From JAFGPL01 sp046485045 (GTDB lineage Bacteria; Bacteroidota; Bacteroidia; Bacteroidales; UBA10428): a DNA stretch of 49,696 nucleotides. The notes below the pieces were generated by a model, which did not search any database, had not been told where the DNA came from, and saw only the letters and a list, made by a program, of their open reading frames with translations. Location: positions 1-49,696 of the forward strand of contig JAWOHT010000166.1 in the NCBI GenBank assembly GCA_046485045.1, written 5' to 3'. The translations under genes were made by a program, and so were the position numbers. This document shows positions 9,801-16,909 of this stretch, piece by piece. The first letter of the stretch is position 1; each line of letters opens with the position of its first letter.

Positions 9801-9998
9801 GAATTTTGTGGCGCCCGACTGGGTCCCCAGCCAGATATACCCGTCGTGTGCCTGAATAATAGAAAATATCTTTGATGACCCGAGTTCCTGTTCCGGCCCG
9901 TAATTATCGAAAAAAAAGGTTTGTGCATTTACAGAATGCACAATAAAAAGGGTAGCCAATAAAAAAATTATTAACCCGGCAGGACGAATAATTCTCAT
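6834..9998 (-). CDS. Beta-propeller sensor with SpoIIE/PP2C-type phosphatase output
   Basis: I prefer the start at 9998 (1054 residues), because it puts a signal/anchor (MRIIRPAGLIIFLLATLFIV) at the N-terminus; an in-frame ATG at 10022 would add 8 residues. The exported half (about 30-660) has many two-component-regulator propeller repeats with IWLGT, IWFG or VWIGT cores, then a Y_Y_Y domain (FKVIARDNKGNW). A membrane helix (about 755-772) is followed by a coiled coil and a SpoIIE phosphatase (about 835-1050) with VSGDFYW, DCTGHGVPGAFMS, FTDGYSDQFGG and QIDDMLIIG. It should sense a periplasmic signal and dephosphorylate a Ser/Thr-phosphorylated protein, perhaps an anti-sigma antagonist. It follows the caspase gene closely (34 bp from this start, 10 bp from the upstream ATG), which implies an operon. 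No kinase or antagonist is nearby. Confidence 0.92.
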   Translation of the reverse strand: MRIIRPAGLIIFLLATLFIVHSVNAQTFFFDNYGPEQELGSSKIFSIIQAHDGYIWLGTQSGATKFDGINFINYTSNKNGLASKGVRVIFEDRNHNIWFGHEGGGLTRYNGKKFESFYITDTLPDLNITSIINDNKGTIWISTSMDGVYRILNPAKEKNSLKYVHYKGNRIGDRVYSSLLLSDGKIFFVTDLGIKMYLPEENTFRSYLPKGLDTYFAISELFEDSEKNLWFGTYNGGLYKLDHNTNKFKFYDTRAGLATNWISSITEDKSGDIWTGHWDQSDKGGITRIGKNGDIKVFNKSNGFKDLKIWSILCDKENNILIGTTDHGLYIYKGELFTSYTSANGLANDQVFTIAEDAENLKWFGTNGGISVFHPEEKHFTHFNESGNHISDQIRFLKKDHRNDIWIGTADQGVIKYNAAKKTFEYQNIINNQFPTYRNNYLWEVTALATDKKDNVWIGTIDLLLKYNIAEQTIVNITQEDGLPNNNITALYVDSRDDLWVGTRLGVVKIAGDKFFYPPLGDVIATSIAEDNNSRIWFGTEERGVISLTDTSLHSYSTSDGLLADRINFIIVDRYNAVYVGTNQGLNKIIPDENKIFTYTKRSGFTGIETRKNAAYHDVSGKLWFGTANGVISLDPVLQDKTISEPLTHINRLVVNGEEIPLTPGVWLSPNQKRIHFYYSSICLADPEAVRYKIMLEGFDPEWIDMEKINNHSYSLSPGRYTFKVIARDNKGNWNSKPATFGFRVLAPVYRRAWFIVSMVFLFAFGVFSYIKIREKNLVREKRNLENKVNERTNELSAANEQLAVRNKDITDSIKYAKRIQFAILPPDIPFSDTFIFFRPKDIVSGDFYWLTKHKGIEFIAAVDCTGHGVPGAFMSFIGYTSLNKIIMEQRVYEPAEILNRLNEEVASTLHQKGQDIVNDGMDIALVCYHPDTHTLQYSGAFNPLWLIRNGQLIETKANRFAIGRSTGSENRFTNHTIKIEKGDFIYLFTDGYSDQFGGPEGKKYKTANFKEQLVSIHSKHVDDQRDLLEKNIEKWRGEYDQIDDMLIIGRRFS

Positions 9999-10032
9999 AC
10001 CTGTTAAATGATTGTAAATCATTTAGGGAGTA

Positions 10033-12375
10033 TTAATTTTTCGAGATAAAAAAGAATGTCCCGTCTTCATCTTCAAGTCCCGAAATCTTGCCAAACTTGG
10101 GCTTCTGCTGGTTGTTCTGGCTTACAGCAGTGGTTACCTTTACTACAATGGTCTCAATTGGTATACAGGCATTGGGGTTGTTGGCCAGGGTATTGGCAAA
10201 AGTCCTGGTAAACTGCGAGTTGTCAACAGCAAGTTCATAGCCTGCAGAAGATAAAACCTGGGAAGATTTCAGCCGGGTGGATGTCCAGTCACTGCAATCT
10301 CTTTCTCTTGGTACCTCGCGCATGGCCTGGTAAAATGTGGGGCCTGACTCGCAGGCGTCGGTTACGACGAGCACGTGGGTAACTATGTTTGAATAAGACT
10401 GAAGCGATGCCCTCAGTGCGCTGATGTTGAAATATGTGAATTCGTCATCACGTTTTGCATCCACGGGTATCCAGTAACCGGTTTCGTTGATGAATTTACC
10501 ATGCCCGGCATACCATACCAGCAAAGCCTCTACCCGGTTGCTTCTTATAAGGTCTCTAAGTTCTATGGAGAAAAATTTCTCCAACTCTTTTTTGGTCAGG
10601 TTTTTTTTATGAATGATTTTATGAACATCGTATCTGGCAAGGGCAGAGCGCATGAGGGTTACATCTTTGGATGGCCCGTCAAGGCTTGGGAAAGATTCGT
10701 AGTCTGAGTTTTCAACAAAAATAACCCATGTTTTACCCATCGGGTTGTTTTCAAGCAGTGAAATTCCCTCACGGTTCAGGATGAAATCCTGTTGGGTTTC
10801 ATTTCCATAGATATCAATGGCCTTAACCGTAAATTTATTTTTGTTAACGATGTTGATGTTGGCAGTAAATTGCGGGTTGAGGTCGTTGACTTTAAAACTC
10901 GCAGATACACCTTCAATAAAAATAGTTTTTATGTTGCTTTCATCTGCAATTTTCCCTTCTATATAAATGGACGCATCATTCGTTTCGAGAAATATTTCGC
11001 CATTGTCTGAGGCATAGGGGGCAAGAATGGCAATTTTCGGGGGATCAATTTCTGTGCGTTCAATCATGTAGTTGGCGGTGTGAAGATTATCATAGATATC
11101 CATTGCGACAATGGTGATCATATCAAGTTTAGATACATCAATGGTGGCAAAGAATTCATATTTGTCTTCATTCTTTATAAACGGAACATTAAGGCTGTTT
11201 ATTTTCAGCGATTTAAGTTCGCTTTCGTCAAATACTTTGCCTTTCACCGCGAGGTCACTTTTATTTCGTGGTACTTTTATCACATTGTGGCCGAAGGGTT
11301 CAGGATCATTCACTGTAATTTCCGGATTGTTGTTTTCACGGTTAAGTTCAAAAAGCCTTTCATTGGCTGAATCAAGTAATTTTTTGGCAGTAACATCGTA
11401 TTCCGAGAGTTTTGTGAGAACCTGATAATCTTTAATAGCTGCCTTAAAATTGCCAATCTGTTCATATGAATAGGCTCTTTTGTAGTATGCTTCAGAGAAT
11501 TTGTCGTCTAAAAGGATAACCTTGGTAAAATCGTTAATGGCATTCTGATGCTGGGTAAATTCCTGGTAGTAGCCTCCCCTGATAAAATACATCTCTTTAT
11601 CGTCGGGCTTCAAAAGTATATTTCTTGAAATATCATCAATGGCCCGGGGGTAATCGAGTTTTTTCACATATACGCGGCTTCTTACAAGATATGCTTCTGT
11701 GTTGTTCGGGTTGAGGCTTATGGCCGTGTTGCAGTCTGTAATGGCCTCGTCGTGTTTGTTGAGTTTTGTTCTCAGGCTGCCAAGTGCGATATATGCTTCT
11801 ATAAATTTCTTGTTTCTTGCGATGGCTTTCCCATACTCCTCTTCTGCAAGGTTAAGGTTATTCATCTTCTCGGCAACCTGTCCCATCAGGTAATGGTTCA
11901 GATCGTTATCTTTAAGCGCCAGGGCTTTACGGGCAGCAAGCTGGGCTTCCTGGGCCTTATTCAGCTTAAGCATTACATTTACCTGCAACTGATAAGCCTC
12001 GATGTATTTATTACGCAATTCAAGGGCTTTTTCAAGTAGAGTGGCTGCTTCCTGATAATTTTCTGTCTTATGGCAGATTCTTGCAGCATTATAATATATT
12101 TCAGGTGTTTTGGTTTCAAAGACAAGGGCCCTTTTCAGGTCTTCTGCAGCCAGGTTCAACTGATTGGTGTATTCATAGGCATAAGCCCTTTCCAGATAGG
12201 CATCTGTATAGTCGGGGTCAAGAGAAATAGCTGTTGTAAACTGTTCGATGGCATCCTTGTGGTTATTCGATTCTTTAAAGTTCATTCCTGCCTTGAAAAA
12301 CTGTTTGGCGTTCTGTGGGAACATTTGCAGGGGCAGGCAGACTAAAAATAAAGAAAGAAGTAAGTACTTTTTCAT
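10033..12375 (-). CDS. Secreted TPR protein with C-terminal caspase-like (C14) protease domain
   Basis: A 780-residue protein. A signal peptide (MKKYLLLSLFLVCLPLQMFP) implies export. Residues about 25-345 are a chain of TPR repeats (for example AIEQFTTAISLDPDYTDAYL). About 370-545 is a beta-rich region with two or more Ig-like repeats. The C-terminal domain (about 550-780) is a caspase/metacaspase fold with the catalytic dyad intact: His625 in YAGHG and Cys675 in DACESG, 50 residues apart. Such enzymes cut after basic or acidic residues and some act in stress responses. It is the first gene of a two-gene operon with the propeller phosphatase. Export makes a classical cytoplasmic death role less obvious. 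Substrate unknown. Confidence 0.9.
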   Translation of the reverse strand: MKKYLLLSLFLVCLPLQMFPQNAKQFFKAGMNFKESNNHKDAIEQFTTAISLDPDYTDAYLERAYAYEYTNQLNLAAEDLKRALVFETKTPEIYYNAARICHKTENYQEAATLLEKALELRNKYIEAYQLQVNVMLKLNKAQEAQLAARKALALKDNDLNHYLMGQVAEKMNNLNLAEEEYGKAIARNKKFIEAYIALGSLRTKLNKHDEAITDCNTAISLNPNNTEAYLVRSRVYVKKLDYPRAIDDISRNILLKPDDKEMYFIRGGYYQEFTQHQNAINDFTKVILLDDKFSEAYYKRAYSYEQIGNFKAAIKDYQVLTKLSEYDVTAKKLLDSANERLFELNRENNNPEITVNDPEPFGHNVIKVPRNKSDLAVKGKVFDESELKSLKINSLNVPFIKNEDKYEFFATIDVSKLDMITIVAMDIYDNLHTANYMIERTEIDPPKIAILAPYASDNGEIFLETNDASIYIEGKIADESNIKTIFIEGVSASFKVNDLNPQFTANINIVNKNKFTVKAIDIYGNETQQDFILNREGISLLENNPMGKTWVIFVENSDYESFPSLDGPSKDVTLMRSALARYDVHKIIHKKNLTKKELEKFFSIELRDLIRSNRVEALLVWYAGHGKFINETGYWIPVDAKRDDEFTYFNISALRASLQSYSNIVTHVLVVTDACESGPTFYQAMREVPRERDCSDWTSTRLKSSQVLSSAGYELAVDNSQFTRTFANTLANNPNACIPIETIVVKVTTAVSQNNQQKPKFGKISGLEDEDGTFFFISKN

Positions 12376-12457
12376 GACTGTTATTGTTGTTTTTCTAACA
12401 TTTATACATCAAAAATATCTTTCATTACTCTTAGCGGCGGAAACAACTATTCAGGTT

Positions 12458-12465
12458 CAAATATA
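12458..12465 (-). promoter_or_regulatory. Candidate -7 box for the caspase/phosphatase operon
   Basis: Read on the minus strand this is TATATTTG, matching TAnnTTTG, with a near-match TTTA at the -33 position (spacer 19). It would give a leader of about 75 nt. A second TATTTTTG at 12410-12417 is an alternative. Confidence 0.4.
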
Positions 12466-12675
12466 CAAAATTATTTAATTCAACTAAATAAAATGAAATA
12501 TTATAATATCCTCATTATAAACATTATGGGTGTTTGTCTCAGTTTAAGGGGAGGAGCGGTTCTTTAAAAAAGTTAATAAACAGTAAATTATCATGCATTA
12601 TTCATACCATTTCTTTGCTATTAAATAAAACCTGTGATGCACAATTGTACTGTCACAAAAACTCAAACTAATGCT

Positions 12676-12805
12676 ATGCGAAATACTTGTACCTTTTGAA
12701 CCACATCTACATATATTTAGATGTTTTTGTAGCGGCAAGCAAAATTACTACACGTGTGTAAATCAAAAAATTTGTACGTCATACGAAATATTTGTATATT
12801 TGAAA
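12676..12805 (+). repeat. Pair of imperfect direct repeats upstream of the toxin-antitoxin genes
   Basis: Copies at 12676-12700 and 12781-12805 match at about 20 of 25 positions (core GAAATAyTTGTA). The second copy overlaps the promoter of the antitoxin gene. An 8-bp perfect palindrome ACACGTGT (12750-12757) lies between them. These may be operator sites for the antitoxin or a duplicated promoter. Confidence 0.45.
12771..12802 (+). promoter_or_regulatory. Bacteroidota-type promoter of the toxin-antitoxin operon
   Basis: TTTG at 12771-12774 and TATATTTG at 12795-12802 are separated by 20 bp, close to the consensus TTTG-N19-TAnnTTTG. Transcription would begin near 12809, about 25 nt before the antitoxin start at 12834. 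Confidence 0.65.
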
Positions 12806-12833
12806 AACAAATTGGTTTAAAAAAAGACCGGAT

Positions 12834-13082
12834 ATGAATACTAAATTAACACTGACAATAGAGCAAACTTTGATAGAAAAAGCTAAAGAGTATGCTAAAG
12901 GTAAAGGACGTAGTCTTTCTGATATCGTTGAAAATTATTTTAAAGCAATTGTAAAAGAAGAAGGTGTGTTAAAATCAGAATCAACACCAATAACAGATTC
13001 TTTAAGAGGTTCATTCAAAGCCCCCAAGGATTTTGATTATAAAAAAGAATTGACCAAAGCCCTAACCGAAAAATACTTATAA
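12834..13082 (+). CDS. DUF6364-type antitoxin
   Basis: An 82-residue protein. The N-terminal half (KLTLTIEQTLIEKAKEYA, then GRSLSDIVENYF) has a beta strand followed by two helices as in ribbon-helix-helix DNA-binding antitoxins and matches the DUF6364 pattern. The C-terminal half (about 50-82) is charged and probably unstructured until it binds and blocks the toxin. It is followed after 1 bp by a PIN-domain toxin gene, the normal antitoxin-first order. It probably also represses the operon through sites overlapping the promoter just upstream. The region is A+T-rich compared with its neighbours, consistent with a mobile addiction module. Confidence 0.85.
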   Translation: MNTKLTLTIEQTLIEKAKEYAKGKGRSLSDIVENYFKAIVKEEGVLKSESTPITDSLRGSFKAPKDFDYKKELTKALTEKYL

Positions 13083-13083
13083 A

Positions 13084-13509
13084 ATGGATAGAGTATTAAT
13101 TGATTCTGACGTAATCTTGGACTTATATTTTGATAGGAAACCTTTTGCTGAATATTCATCAACTATTCTTTCAATGTGTGAAACTAAAACGATCATTGGA
13201 TTTCTAACACCATTAATTTATAGTAACGTTTATTATTTATTACGCCAGACTGCGAAACATGAAAAAGTAATTGAGAAATTAAGACAACTACTTGAAATCA
13301 CAGAAGTTATACAAATGGACAGGAAAGTTGTTGAGAATGCTTTAAATTCTGGATTTAAGGATTTTGAAGATGGTTTACAAAATTATTGCGCTGTCAATAA
13401 TGGAAATATTGATTTAATATTGACAAGGAATTTAAAGGATTATAGAAATAGTGAATTAGGTATTTTCACTCCGGAAACTTATCTGAAATCAAGAAATGCC
13501 AGCCGTTAA
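13084..13509 (+). CDS. PIN-domain (VapC-like) ribonuclease toxin
   Basis: A 141-residue PIN domain. The expected acidic residues are visible: Asp7 in LIDSDVILD near the N-terminus, the DFEDGLQNYCA motif in the middle, and LILTRNLKDY near the C-terminus, where many relatives have TRNxxDF/Y. Such toxins cleave RNA, often tRNA or rRNA, and stop growth unless the antitoxin is bound. It starts one base after the antitoxin stop, so translation is likely coupled. The RNA target cannot be read from sequence. The module seems complete and possibly active. Confidence 0.88.
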   Translation: MDRVLIDSDVILDLYFDRKPFAEYSSTILSMCETKTIIGFLTPLIYSNVYYLLRQTAKHEKVIEKLRQLLEITEVIQMDRKVVENALNSGFKDFEDGLQNYCAVNNGNIDLILTRNLKDYRNSELGIFTPETYLKSRNASR

Positions 13510-13663
13510 CATTTTTCACAAAGACAGGAAAGAATTATTACATGACAAATACAGGGAATAACATTAGAATAACCATAAATTCAAATATATTTAGGGTTAT
13601 AACCGTGGATAAGATTAAGAAATGACTAATGCCAAACATTAGTAAAACACAAAACACCTATTA

Positions 13664-15553
13664 ATGAATAAACGCATAACTCTTCTCAACATATTGCTTT
13701 TATTTTCGATTTATATTTTTTCACAATCTTATTTAACAGAATTAAAATCAACTGTGGATTTTGAAAATTTATGTGGCGCTCCGCTTGCAAATAAATATGG
13801 AAATGTGAAAGCTGTGAAAATTGTATATGATTTAAACAACTACAATTTATATTTCATAAATGCTGGCGATTATAAAAATCATTTCGAGTTTTGTGAAAAG
13901 GAACTTAATTTTTCAGATGGATTAGGAAATTTTTTAAAACGCAATTATTCCAATGGGGCAGAAAGAAAATACCTTTTGGCGAACTTAAATTTCTTTCAAT
14001 CGCTTAATAAGTACGTATTAGAAATATCTCCAACTGATTTAATGTCAAAGGAGCATATTATTCAAATTTTTGACTTGGTTAAAAAAAACTTTCTCCATAA
14101 TGAAGGCATCTACTTTATCACAAACAGTCCAAGGCTTCAAAACATCACTGAAGATTTAAATGAAAAAATTCTAACAATTAGTCCATTTGAGATTTATGGA
14201 GTTTTAAGCTATCAGGCAGTAAGTAAATATAAGAATACAGGTATTCTGCGATTATATGATAATAGTAAAGCTAAAAATACTCAAATCAGTACAAACGACA
14301 TTCTTATTCTAAAAACCATTCCAAATTATTTACCGCCGGTTGCAGGAGTTATTGTTAACGAATTTCAAACTCCTTTAAGTCATATTTCAATATTAGGTTT
14401 AAACCGAAAAATCCCAATTTGTGCATATACAAATATATTTAATGATAAGAATATTACTCAGTATATAGGCAAACAGATTTGCCTAACCGTTAAAGCAGAT
14501 ACATTTCTCATAGAATTGGACTCTTCAGAATTTTTTCAAAAACAGTCAAGGGTTATTGACCTCGAATTGAATCTTAATGTTGATTCTTTAATAGATATTG
14601 AAGATTTAAATTTATCATCATCGTCATTTGTCGGTAGTAAAGCTGCAAATTTCGGCGAACTTTATCATTTGAGTAAAATTGCTGATTTTAAAACTCCAGA
14701 GTCAGCTTTTGCAATCCCTTTTTATTTCTATGCACAACATATAGAAAAATCAAATGCAAAAAAACTTATTCATAAACTCATTGAAACAAAACCAGAGAAC
14801 CAAAAAATTCTTAGTAGAAAACTTGCAAAAATCAGAATGAGAATAGGAAAAACCAAAATAAGTAAAACATTAATCTATGAAATTGAGAATAAAATAATCT
14901 CTTCGGGTAACTATAAAAAATTCAGATTCCGTTCATCAACCAATGCCGAAGATATTGAGGGTTTTTCTGGCGCCGGACTTTATACTTCAGAGACAGGCAA
15001 ATTGAATAGCAGGAAGAAATCGATTGAAAAAGCAATCCAATTGGTTTGGGCAAGTAATTGGTCAGATCAGGCTTTTAATGAAAGAGAATATTATCATATT
15101 GATCAAAAAAATGTTGCAATGGGTATTCTTGTTCACAGATCGTTTCCCAAAGAAAAAGTTAACGGCGTTGCTATTACAAAGAATATCTACAGAAAAAACA
15201 GTAACGGATTTCTTGTGAATGCTCAATTGGGAAATGAAAAGGTAGTGAAACCCCACTCAGGTGTAATTTGTGATCAATTTTTATGTTTTCCTGAAAAATC
15301 AAATAGAATTTATCTGGACAAAATTGTTATTGACGTAATTACCTATTCAAATTTAAATGATAATAAGTTAGTTATGTCTGAAGCCGAAATTCAAAACCTT
15401 GCTAATCAACTTGAGATAATTAAAAGACATTTTGCAGGACCAGAAGTGGAGCCTTGGGCTTATACAAGATTGGGTTATGATATTGAGTTTAAACTTGACG
15501 GTAAGAATCGTCAATTGTATATTAAACAAATAAGACCATACAATGATAGGTGA
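13664..15553 (+). CDS. Exported PEP/pyruvate-binding domain protein (ATP-grasp phosphotransferase-like)
   Basis: A 629-residue protein with a signal-peptide-like N-terminus (MNKRITLLNILLLFSIYIFS). A PEP-utiliser mobile (phospho-His) domain lies at about 210-285, with PPVAGVIVNEF and the candidate His240 in TPLSHISIL. It is followed by a PPDK-type ATP-grasp domain (about 315-626): GSKAANFGEL, then RSSTNAEDIEGFSGAG with Arg423, and the C-terminal YIKQIRPY. Pyruvate phosphate dikinases have the opposite domain order plus a C-terminal PEP barrel, which is absent here. The first 200 residues are unrecognised. If truly exported, its source of ATP would be a puzzle. The gene is A+T-rich and sits alone behind the toxin-antitoxin pair. 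Reaction unknown. Confidence 0.82.
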   Translation: MNKRITLLNILLLFSIYIFSQSYLTELKSTVDFENLCGAPLANKYGNVKAVKIVYDLNNYNLYFINAGDYKNHFEFCEKELNFSDGLGNFLKRNYSNGAERKYLLANLNFFQSLNKYVLEISPTDLMSKEHIIQIFDLVKKNFLHNEGIYFITNSPRLQNITEDLNEKILTISPFEIYGVLSYQAVSKYKNTGILRLYDNSKAKNTQISTNDILILKTIPNYLPPVAGVIVNEFQTPLSHISILGLNRKIPICAYTNIFNDKNITQYIGKQICLTVKADTFLIELDSSEFFQKQSRVIDLELNLNVDSLIDIEDLNLSSSSFVGSKAANFGELYHLSKIADFKTPESAFAIPFYFYAQHIEKSNAKKLIHKLIETKPENQKILSRKLAKIRMRIGKTKISKTLIYEIENKIISSGNYKKFRFRSSTNAEDIEGFSGAGLYTSETGKLNSRKKSIEKAIQLVWASNWSDQAFNEREYYHIDQKNVAMGILVHRSFPKEKVNGVAITKNIYRKNSNGFLVNAQLGNEKVVKPHSGVICDQFLCFPEKSNRIYLDKIVIDVITYSNLNDNKLVMSEAEIQNLANQLEIIKRHFAGPEVEPWAYTRLGYDIEFKLDGKNRQLYIKQIRPYNDR

Positions 15554-15675
15554 AGGGTGTTTTAATTAATACTTGTCTTTCGGCTCAGGATAATTACAAG
15601 AAAATATTAGATTATTTTTCACCCAAATGAATTTAAAATAAAACAACAGGCAACAGCTGGCATCAGCAATATGCT

Positions 15676-15696
15676 GTCTCCCGTTGAACGGGAGAC
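15676..15696. repeat. Perfect 10-bp-stem hairpin
   Basis: GTCTCCCGTT and AACGGGAGAC pair around a single G, between the PEP-binding gene and GH105. There is no strong T-run after it, so it is only a possible terminator or protein-binding palindrome. Confidence 0.5.
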
Positions 15697-15730
15697 GAAA
15701 TATATTTTACTCGTTTAATAATGATATATA

Positions 15731-16888
15731 ATGAAATCAAAAGCTGTATTAGCATTGGGATTGATAATTGCCTTAGGCGAATGCTCCAGTTCACCAAAGA
15801 GGAATAATGATCTTCCATCAAAAGAAAATGTATTGGAGATATTATCGAGAGTTAATAACAAGTGGCAGGCAGAACATGATGTTATGAAACAAAGTCCCTT
15901 TTGGCATCCTGCAACTTATCATATCGGTAATCTGGCTGCTTATCAGCTTACTAAGAACGAAAACTATCTGGATTATACGCTAAGTTGGGCTGAAAACAAC
16001 CTATGGGCAGGTGCAAAATCAAACAACCCGGAAGAATGGAAATTCTCTTATGGAGAAACAGATGAATATGTTCTGTTTGGAGATTGGCAAGCTTGTTTTC
16101 AGGTTTATATTGATTTGTACCACATGAAACCTGAAGAGCATAAGGTGGCCCGTGCAATAGAAGTAATGGCTTATCAGGTATCTACCGATGAAAATAAATA
16201 TTGGTGGTGGATTGACGGCCTTTTTATGGTGATGCCAGTAATGCCCCGTATGTACGAGTTGACGCAAGATGAAATTTATCTGGAAAAACTTAATGAGTAT
16301 TACAGCTATACTTTAAAAGAGGCATATGATGATGAGACCGGTTTGTTGTTCCGTGATGCAAAATATATTTACCCCGGGCACAAAACCAATACTGGTAAAA
16401 AAGACTTTTGGTCGAGAGGTAACGGATGGGTATTTGCAGCTTTAGCCCAAACATTAGACAAACTACCGCCATCAGACGCTCATTACCCTGAGTATGTTGA
16501 AGTATTTACGAAAATGGCCAAAACTTTAAAATCCTCACAACAGCTTGATGGATATTGGACACGCAGTATCTTAGACCCGGAACAGGCACCCGGTCCTGAA
16601 ACAAGTGGAACAGCCTTTTTTACCTTTGGTATGCTTTGGGGAATGAACAATGGCATTTTAAACAAAGAAACGTATACCCCTGTTGCTGCAAAAGGATGGA
16701 AATATCTGGCAGAAACTGCCGTGCAAAACAATGGCACTTTAGGCTATGTTCAGCCAATTGGAGAGAAAGCTGTCCCCGGGCAGATTATTGATAGTCACTC
16801 AACGGCAGATTTTGGTGTAGGGGCATTTTTACTTGCGGCAACAGAGATGGTTAAATTTATCGAAAGCCAAAATAATAACAACGAATAA
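15731..16888 (+). CDS. Glycoside hydrolase family 105/88 unsaturated uronyl hydrolase
   Basis: A 385-residue exported enzyme of the (alpha/alpha)6-barrel type, the usual length for YteR-like GH105. Asp162 in WWWIDGLFM matches the conserved catalytic Asp that hydrates the double bond of the substrate. Other family signatures are WSRGNGWVFAAL and DSHSTADFGVGAF. These enzymes remove 4,5-unsaturated galacturonyl or glucuronyl residues left by polysaccharide lyases. The N-terminus (about 1-18) is a signal ending ALGEC; the Glu before Cys is unusual for a lipobox, so lipidation is uncertain. The next gene starts 21 bp downstream and is probably co-transcribed and functionally linked. Confidence 0.9.
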   Translation: MKSKAVLALGLIIALGECSSSPKRNNDLPSKENVLEILSRVNNKWQAEHDVMKQSPFWHPATYHIGNLAAYQLTKNENYLDYTLSWAENNLWAGAKSNNPEEWKFSYGETDEYVLFGDWQACFQVYIDLYHMKPEEHKVARAIEVMAYQVSTDENKYWWWIDGLFMVMPVMPRMYELTQDEIYLEKLNEYYSYTLKEAYDDETGLLFRDAKYIYPGHKTNTGKKDFWSRGNGWVFAALAQTLDKLPPSDAHYPEYVEVFTKMAKTLKSSQQLDGYWTRSILDPEQAPGPETSGTAFFTFGMLWGMNNGILNKETYTPVAAKGWKYLAETAVQNNGTLGYVQPIGEKAVPGQIIDSHSTADFGVGAFLLAATEMVKFIESQNNNNE

Positions 16889-16909
16889 GAAGTATTAAAT
16901 CAGAACAAA

